DNA of 34,367 nt from a virus: the IMG/VR virus record IMGVR_UViG_3300025168_000022, positions 1-34,367 of that record; one strand, given 5' to 3'. The notes beneath the pieces are model-generated. The model was not told where the DNA came from. It saw nothing but the letters and a program-made list of their open reading frames with translations, and ran no database searches. Position numbers and translations under genes: made by a program. Below, piece by piece: positions 30,778-34,367 of the stretch. Positions within the stretch are counted from its first letter, which is position 1; each line of letters starts with the position of its first letter.

Positions 30778-30857
30778 GCGCCTTTCTCATCGGGTCAGTG
30801 TGTGCATTCATGCTCGGCTACATGCTCGGCTATTCGTTTGGGAAGGCTTCCCAATGA
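30774..30857 (+). CDS. Tiny membrane protein (27 aa, GTG start)
   Basis: Reading from a GTG overlapping the previous stop (GTGA), with a GGAGG site upstream, gives 27 codons: a hydrophobic segment with a repeated FMLGY/YMLGY motif (CAFMLGYMLGYSFGK) and a polar end. It ends exactly at an ATGA overlap with the next ATG. The GxxxG-like spacing of glycines suits helix packing in a membrane. It is too short for usual gene finders, and the tight coupling supports it. Confidence 0.55.
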   Translation: MSAFLIGSVCAFMLGYMLGYSFGKASQ

Positions 30858-31285
30858 CCGCAATCGAACCGCCCGCACCCGACGCACCCGCCGAGGAATG
30901 GGGGGCGTTCGCCACTCGGATTCCCGACTGGCGCTGGCCCTGGACGTGTTCTGTCCTTTTGTCCTTTTGCCCTTCGCTGCCGGGGTACGTGTGGCTTGAA
31001 GGGGAGTGGCGCTACACGGACGACATCAGCCCAGTCGCGCGGTGGTCGAGGATTCGAGCCATTCCCGACCCCGATCACTGGGCCTGGGAGGGGTGGCTGT
31101 TGCGGCTCATCGGGGATGAGCGTTGGCGCATAGACTTAGACTATGTGGGCGAGTGGTCATTCTGGGTGAACGGGCCGCCCGAAACTCATGGGACCGGGCA
31201 CCTCAACCATGTGGGTGAGTCTCTCGGACGCGCGTGCATCGCCGCCGCCGCCTCCCTCGGCAAGTGGCCTGGAGGTGAGGGATGA
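30854..31285 (+). CDS. Trp-rich protein of unknown function (143 aa)
   Basis: A 143-residue protein starting MTAIEPPAPDAPAEEWGAFATRIPDW. It has an unusual number of tryptophans (over ten) with beta-like stretches (YVWLEGEWRYTDDISP, RIDLDYVGEWSFWV) and a helical C-terminal end. There is no membrane segment or recognised family. The ATG at 30854 is chosen because it overlaps the previous stop (ATGA); a longer reading overlaps the small membrane gene. Tryptophan content is unlike its neighbours. Confidence 0.65.
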   Translation: MTAIEPPAPDAPAEEWGAFATRIPDWRWPWTCSVLLSFCPSLPGYVWLEGEWRYTDDISPVARWSRIRAIPDPDHWAWEGWLLRLIGDERWRIDLDYVGEWSFWVNGPPETHGTGHLNHVGESLGRACIAAAASLGKWPGGEG

Positions 31286-31491
31286 GCCGGGACGACAAGC
31301 TCCTCCGACTGTCGGGCCTGTCGGCTTTCGAGCTGAAGCTCGCCCGCCTGCTGTGGCCCGGCCTTGCGCTGACGATGACCGTCGAGAAGGAGGCCAACTA
31401 CTACCGTCGCTCGTGGGCTCAGATGCCTGAGATGTCACGGGTCGCACAACTGCAACGCGAACGAGAGGTGCCCAATGATCGTCGCGATTGA
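31282..31491 (+). CDS. Small basic helical protein (69 aa)
   Basis: A 69-residue protein with 17 Arg/Lys residues, helical almost throughout (AFELKLARLLWPGLALTM, then EKEANYYRRSWAQMPEM). No family is recognised. It overlaps the previous gene by ATGA and the RuvC-like gene by 17 bases. The coupling suggests a partner or regulator of the nuclease, but nothing in the sequence shows it. Confidence 0.6.
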   Translation: MSRDDKLLRLSGLSAFELKLARLLWPGLALTMTVEKEANYYRRSWAQMPEMSRVAQLQREREVPNDRRD

Positions 31492-31945
31492 CCCAGGCCC
31501 ACGCACCTCGGGGCTGGTGGTGTACGACGAGGGCAACATCCTGCGCGCCGAGAAGGCCGCGACCCTGGACGATGTGCGCGAGTGCATTCAGTGGCGCGCG
31601 TGCGAAGAGCTGACCGTCGTGTGTGAACGCACGCAGGCTGGCCCCCCCTCGACGCAGGTGGTGCTGACGACCGAGGTGGTCGGCCGCATTCAGGAGATGT
31701 GCCACCGCTACGGCATCGACCTCCACCTGTACTACCGACGCCAAGTTCTCCAAGCACTCAACTGCGCCCGCAAGGGCAACAAAGACAGCCTCGTTCGCAT
31801 GGCCTGCATCGAGATGCACGGCGGCGACAAGGCGACAGCCATCGGCAAGAAGGCCAGCCCCGGCCCGCTGTACGGCGTCTCTTCCCACGCGTGGCAGGCA
31901 CTTGGGCTGGCCTGCGCGCACATCATCTACACAGCCCAGGAGTAG
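31475..31945 (+). CDS. RuvC-like Holliday junction resolvase (156 aa)
   Basis: An RNase H-fold nuclease of the RuvC-like phage type. The first strand carries IVAIDPGPRTSGLV with Asp6, the second acidic site is VVCERTQ with Glu51, and the C-terminal helix has SSHAWQALGLA with His138. In RuvC the last motif usually ends in Asp; here the corresponding place is Gln141 or the nearby Asp118, so the final metal ligand is uncertain. It would resolve branched DNA made by ERF-driven recombination before packaging. The ATG is preceded by a GAGAGG site. Confidence 0.75.
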   Translation: MIVAIDPGPRTSGLVVYDEGNILRAEKAATLDDVRECIQWRACEELTVVCERTQAGPPSTQVVLTTEVVGRIQEMCHRYGIDLHLYYRRQVLQALNCARKGNKDSLVRMACIEMHGGDKATAIGKKASPGPLYGVSSHAWQALGLACAHIIYTAQE

Positions 31946-31950
31946 GACAC
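31944..31950 (+). promoter_or_regulatory. AGGACAC ribosome-binding site before the nuclease gene
   Basis: AGGACAC ends directly at the ATG (31951), with its A and G shared with the previous stop. The spacing is shorter than at the other five sites. Confidence 0.55.
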
Positions 31951-32760
31951 ATGGACACAACAACAATGACAGAAGCCGAGTACCGGCTGCTGCCCGCCAT
32001 CAACTACAGCAACCTCAAGCACATGCGATCCAGCCCGCTACACTTCCGGCACAAGGTGGAGGTGGGCGACGAGCCGGGACTGAGCGAGAAGCTGGCAGTG
32101 TACCGGGCCATCCACACCCTGGTGCTTGAGCCCTTCATGTTCGATGAGGAGTACGCCGTCTGTTCCATGCGCCGCGACAAGCGCACGAAAAAGTACCAGG
32201 AGTTCCTGGCTGAGAACGAGCGCAAGTCAATCCTCTCCGAAGCCGAGCACGAGCAAGCCGTGGCGGTTTCCGAGGCGGTCAATGACCACGAGTGGGTGCA
32301 GTGGATGTTGGGGCTGCCCGGCACCTCGACTGAGCAAGTGCTGGTGTGGGACGACAGCAAGGCCGGCGCTTGCAAGGGCAAGGCAGACATCATCCACTAC
32401 AGCCCCGAGCAAGGGCTCATCATCGCGGACCTTAAGACCACACGGTCGACCGACACCCACCACATCCGCACGACAGCAGGACGCTCGGGCTGGCACCTCC
32501 AGTTCGCCCACTACCTGCAGGGTGCCGCCCGACACTTCGGCATCAAGCTCGACGAGGTGCGATACCGGGCCTTCACCGTCGTGGCCGAGGCCGCAGCCCC
32601 GCACGACGTGTCTGTCGTAGAGTGGGGCGGAGCCACCCTCGACGCCGGCTTCATCCTTCACCGCTCACTCCTCGACCGTCTTGTCGACTGCGAGGACAAC
32701 CAAGCGTGGCCTGGTCGCGCTTCCCACCAAAGCCTGGACCTTCCAGACTACCTACTCTGA
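31951..32760 (+). CDS. PD-(D/E)XK nuclease, RecE/exonuclease-VIII-like (269 aa)
   Basis: A restriction-fold nuclease of the type found beside phage annealing proteins. Active-site residues are in order: Asp146 in GKADIIHY, then Asp160 and Lys162 in LIIADLKTTRS, followed by a helix with LQFAHYLQGAAR that fits the QxxxY motif of RecB/exonuclease-VIII-like families. The N-terminal region has the helix ELR-type stretch YSNLKHMRSSPLHFRHKVE, which resembles the YCAS-exonuclease family start. It would produce single-strand tails for ERF. It lies between the RuvC-like gene and SSB. Length is normal for the family. Confidence 0.85.
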   Translation: MDTTTMTEAEYRLLPAINYSNLKHMRSSPLHFRHKVEVGDEPGLSEKLAVYRAIHTLVLEPFMFDEEYAVCSMRRDKRTKKYQEFLAENERKSILSEAEHEQAVAVSEAVNDHEWVQWMLGLPGTSTEQVLVWDDSKAGACKGKADIIHYSPEQGLIIADLKTTRSTDTHHIRTTAGRSGWHLQFAHYLQGAARHFGIKLDEVRYRAFTVVAEAAAPHDVSVVEWGGATLDAGFILHRSLLDRLVDCEDNQAWPGRASHQSLDLPDYLL

Positions 32761-32766
32761 GGACAC
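32760..32766 (+). promoter_or_regulatory. AGGACAC ribosome-binding site before SSB
   Basis: AGGACAC overlaps the last base of the nuclease stop and lies two bases before the ATG at 32769. It decides the SSB start against a longer in-frame reading. Confidence 0.65.
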
Positions 32767-32768
32767 CA

Positions 32769-33182
32769 ATGCCTGCATACATCACAATCACAGCCCGACT
32801 GGCGCGCGACCCTGAGTTGCGCGAAACCCCGCACGGCAAAAGCATCTGCGAACTCACGCTCCCCAACGACACCGGCTACGGCGACAACAAGCTCACCACC
32901 TGGTGGCGCGCCTCCATCTGGGGCAAGCGTGGAGAGAATGCCGCCAAGTACCTGCGCAAAGGCAGCTGGGTCACTGTCACCGGAGAGCCAAGCCTGCGCA
33001 AGTACAGCAAGAAGGACGGCACCGAAGGCAGCAGCCTCGAAGTCAACGTCCACGACTGGGGCTTCTGTGGACCGAAGCCCGAAGCTCAGGGGCAACAGGA
33101 CCGGCGCCCCAAGCCGGCACCCCGCGCGTCTCGCCCCGACGGGTGGAACCGCGAGCCCGTGCAGGGTGACATCCCGTTTTAG
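32769..33182 (+). CDS. ssb: Single-stranded DNA-binding protein (137 aa)
   Basis: An OB-fold SSB. The N-terminal domain (ITARLARDPELRETPHGKSI, then WWRASIWGKRGENAAKYLRKGSWVTVTGEPSLRKY) follows the bacterial SSB pattern of strands and turns. A basic, disordered linker is followed by a C-terminal tail ending in DIPF, the usual tip that contacts other replication proteins. It would coat single strands made by the helicase and nuclease and cooperate with ERF. The start is fixed by AGGACAC. It is the last early gene, and its TAG overlaps the stop of the endolysin gene on the other strand. Confidence 0.93.
   Translation: MPAYITITARLARDPELRETPHGKSICELTLPNDTGYGDNKLTTWWRASIWGKRGENAAKYLRKGSWVTVTGEPSLRKYSKKDGTEGSSLEVNVHDWGFCGPKPEAQGQQDRRPKPAPRASRPDGWNREPVQGDIPF
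33179..33182. other. Interlocked stop codons of the two converging gene blocks
   Basis: TTAG serves both strands: TAG ends the SSB gene on the plus strand, and TAA ends the endolysin gene on the minus strand. There is no room for a conventional terminator on either side, so the two transcripts must run into each other's genes, or be ended by Rho or an internal coding-region structure. Confidence 0.85.
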
Positions 33183-33643
33183 TCGGAGCTGTACGGCTCG
33201 TAGCCCCCACCACGGGGAGCCCATAGCATCTGCCTCCGGGGGGTCGAACCCTCGGGGGCCAACCCGACATGGACGTGCCCCCCCCTCGACGGAGCATAGG
33301 CGATGACCTGGTCGTAGTCGAGGACGCCCTGCTCACGCAGCTCTTCGATGCGGTCAGCCAAAGCTGAGGACGACATGCGCCGCACCTTGATGTCAGCCGC
33401 CAGCCCGAGCATGTGCCTGGATGTGCGCGACCCACCCACTGCCTTGTTGACGTAGGGGCTGCGGTAGCCGCTGGTCACACGCACTGGCTGGCCGAGGTCG
33501 TTGCGCAGGGGGTCGAGCAGGGTGTGGACCAGCCGCCCCAGGTTGGCGTAGGCGTCGTCAGGGGGGACGTTGCGCAGCCCCGTGCTCGTGCGGGTCAGCT
33601 CCCGCAGACTAAACCACTGCCCGAGCATGGTGCTACGCGGCAT
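33179..33643 (-). CDS. Endolysin, M15-family peptidase (154 aa)
   Basis: A zinc peptidase of the M15 (D-Ala-D-Ala or L-Ala-D-Glu cutting) type that degrades peptidoglycan at the end of infection. The fold signature is clear: DPLRNDLGQPVRVTSGYRSP (44-63), AVGGSRTSRHMLGLAADIKV with zinc ligands His77 and Asp84, and GGHVHVGL with His123/His125. There is no signal peptide, so release by a holin is expected. The single domain of 154 residues is normal for this group. ATGs at 33643 and 33628 are both possible; neither has a clear ribosome site, and the former overlaps the previous stop by 11 bases. It is the last late gene. Confidence 0.92.
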   Translation of the reverse strand: MPRSTMLGQWFSLRELTRTSTGLRNVPPDDAYANLGRLVHTLLDPLRNDLGQPVRVTSGYRSPYVNKAVGGSRTSRHMLGLAADIKVRRMSSSALADRIEELREQGVLDYDQVIAYAPSRGGHVHVGLAPEGSTPRRQMLWAPRGGGYEPYSSD

Positions 33644-33818
33644 CGTCGGTGTCCGCAATGGCGAGCACGGTGGCGCCGAGGTCGAGAAGGTCAGCAGCCA
33701 GCTCGCGCAGTTCGGCCCGGGTGTAGCCACCTCGGCCCAGGCGTATGGCCTTGGCAACGAGGCGCACAATCCGACCGACGGGAACCGAGGGGGCAGACCG
33801 CAGTACGTTGTCCTTCAC
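33633..33818 (-). CDS. Small late protein of unknown function (61 aa)
   Basis: A 61-residue protein with an N-terminal basic helix (SVPVGRIVRLVAKAIRLGRGG) and an Ala/Leu/Asp-rich second helix (TRAELRELAADLLDLGATVLAI). The second could be amphipathic or weakly membrane-associated. Family not recognised. It overlaps the previous gene by ATGA and the endolysin start. The place next to the endolysin makes a lysis-related role possible. Confidence 0.6.
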   Translation of the reverse strand: MKDNVLRSAPSVPVGRIVRLVAKAIRLGRGGYTRAELRELAADLLDLGATVLAIADTDDAA

Positions 33819-33961
33819 TTCTTCCTCCGCTTGGGCTTGAAGCCGCCCTTCTTCGCCTTCATCTTCGCGTATGTCTTCGTCGAGATGGTGCTGTTCTTCT
33901 TGCTTCTCGACGTGCCCGCCTTCTTGCGCTTGTTGATGTTCGCGTACAGACCCTTGGGCAT
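33815..33961 (-). CDS. Very basic small protein (48 aa)
   Basis: Forty-eight residues with about 17 Lys/Arg, starting MPKGLYANINKRKKAGTSRSK and ending KGGFKPKRRKK. I recall very similar short proteins (MPKGLYANIN-type starts) in many uncultured phage genomes; this has not been searched. It is probably a nucleic-acid-binding or virion-packaged peptide. The ATG at 33961 is fixed by an ACCTCCT-complementary AGGAGGT site five bases upstream; the longer reading would overlap the previous gene. It overlaps the next gene by ATGA. Confidence 0.75.
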   Translation of the reverse strand: MPKGLYANINKRKKAGTSRSKKNSTISTKTYAKMKAKKGGFKPKRRKK

Positions 33962-33963
33962 GG

Positions 33964-34227
33964 CTACCTCCTGCTCTTCTTGCCGCTGCACTTCCACCGC
34001 TTGCGCGACAACCGCAGCGGGCTGTTGGGGTTCTTTGCCGCCGCGGGCGACTTCTTCATCTGGCCGGCAGACCGGGCACAGTAGGCGTCGCCTTTCGAGG
34101 TGCCGGGCTTGACCCTCGGGCCGCCGCCCTTCGCCTTACCGGCCTGACCGTAGGACACCTTGCGCTTCCGCCCGGTCTTCTTGTCGGTGTAGGTCTTGGC
34201 CCGGGCCTTGCCCTTCGCCGGCTTCAC
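33964..34227 (-). CDS. Basic protein with KTGRKRKVSYGQAGKA-type motif (87 aa, GTG start)
   Basis: An 87-residue, strongly basic protein. It contains AKTYTDKKTGRKRKVSYGQAG, then GDAYCARSAGQMKK and SPLRLSRKRWKC. This block of CARSAGQ plus a terminal RKRWKC is found in small phage proteins of unknown role (a DUF6321-like pattern, recalled and not checked). The two Cys and His-free basic context could be a metal or nucleic-acid site. The GTG at 34227 overlaps the stop of the holin-like gene (GTGA, seen in the right repeat copy at 34224-34226). It crosses the circle junction; read it here in the right-hand copy. Confidence 0.7.
   Translation of the reverse strand: MKPAKGKARAKTYTDKKTGRKRKVSYGQAGKAKGGGPRVKPGTSKGDAYCARSAGQMKKSPAAAKNPNSPLRLSRKRWKCSGKKSRR
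33967..33972 (-). promoter_or_regulatory. Strong ribosome-binding site fixing a start
   Basis: AGGAGG on the minus strand, five bases before the ATG at 33961, within the last codons of the upstream basic gene. It decides the 48-aa start. Confidence 0.75.
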
Positions 34228-34367
34228 TTGTTGGCCATCGAGTCGAGCTTGCCGTACAGTCCACCGACCTTGCGCTCGATGCGGGCCGAGGTCTCGCGAC
34301 ACTCCTGCATCTCAGCCAGCCACGCATTGCGGTCGGCTGCATGCTCGTCGATGAGGCGGTCGACCTG
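34219..34367. repeat. Terminal direct repeat, right copy (circular overlap)
   Basis: Identical to 1-149. This copy contains the 3' half of the holin-like gene (its stop is at 34224-34226) joined to the GTG of the 87-aa basic gene, showing that genes are continuous across the junction. Confidence 0.95.

Noticed and set aside
32754-32790. A CTGAGGA string before the SSB gene as another hammerhead core
   Set aside because: No stem II, GAA or stem III follows; the string is the nuclease stop codon joined to the AGGACAC ribosome site.
1-34367. tRNA genes, insertion sequences or an integrase
   Set aside because: No cloverleaf-like segment, transposase, integrase motif or att-like repeat was seen on either strand.

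Overview
The window is a complete, circularly closed genome of a tailed phage of the T7-like podovirus type. Bases 1-149 are identical to 34219-34367, so the unique genome is about 34,218 bp. The overlap is what an assembler leaves on a circular contig and does not by itself define the physical ends. The sequence is GC-rich, densely packed and full of Shine-Dalgarno (SD) sites, so the host is a bacterium. Nothing identifies the host more closely. I see no tRNA, integrase, RNA polymerase or family A/B DNA polymerase, so transcription and most DNA synthesis must come from the host.

Layout. A 570-bp non-coding region (23833-24402) separates two divergent gene blocks. The late block runs leftward from 23832 through position 1, across the circle junction, and down to 33179. 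In order it holds a small protein in the terminase small-subunit position, TerL, portal, an FmdB-like zinc ribbon, an acidic protein, scaffold, major capsid protein, a probable decoration protein, a hairpin terminator, tail tubular A, tail tubular B, three beta-rich virion proteins, three internal/ejection proteins (the last 2199 aa), a glycine-linker fibre-like protein, small proteins, a holin candidate, three small mostly basic proteins and an M15 peptidase endolysin. The early block runs rightward from 24403 to 33182. It holds small unknown genes, a methyltransferase-like protein, a ribbon-helix-helix candidate, a PrimPol-VirE helicase, an ERF recombinase, an HTH protein, several tiny membrane proteins, a RuvC-like nuclease, a PD-(D/E)XK nuclease and SSB. 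The blocks meet tail to tail with overlapping stop codons.

The most notable discovery is a pair of hammerhead ribozymes in the early block (24659-24711 and 25702-25755). Each has the full CUGANGA/GAA core, three helices and a GUC cleavage site. They differ from each other by compensating base changes in stems I and II. Each starts inside the stop codon of the upstream gene and releases a short leader with an AGGACAC ribosome-binding site in front of the next gene. They fill the only two sizeable gaps between early genes, and look like cis-acting processors of the early polycistronic message, possibly controlled by translation termination.

The second notable region is the divergent intergenic segment. 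It has a long double hairpin, six copies of an 11-bp GGGTGCAGGGT element in both orientations, and two operator-like palindromes around an AT-rich pocket. It is the best candidate for the replication origin and the early/late control region. The encoded replication set (PrimPol-helicase, SSB, ERF, exonuclease-like and resolvase-like proteins) would act on it with the host polymerase.
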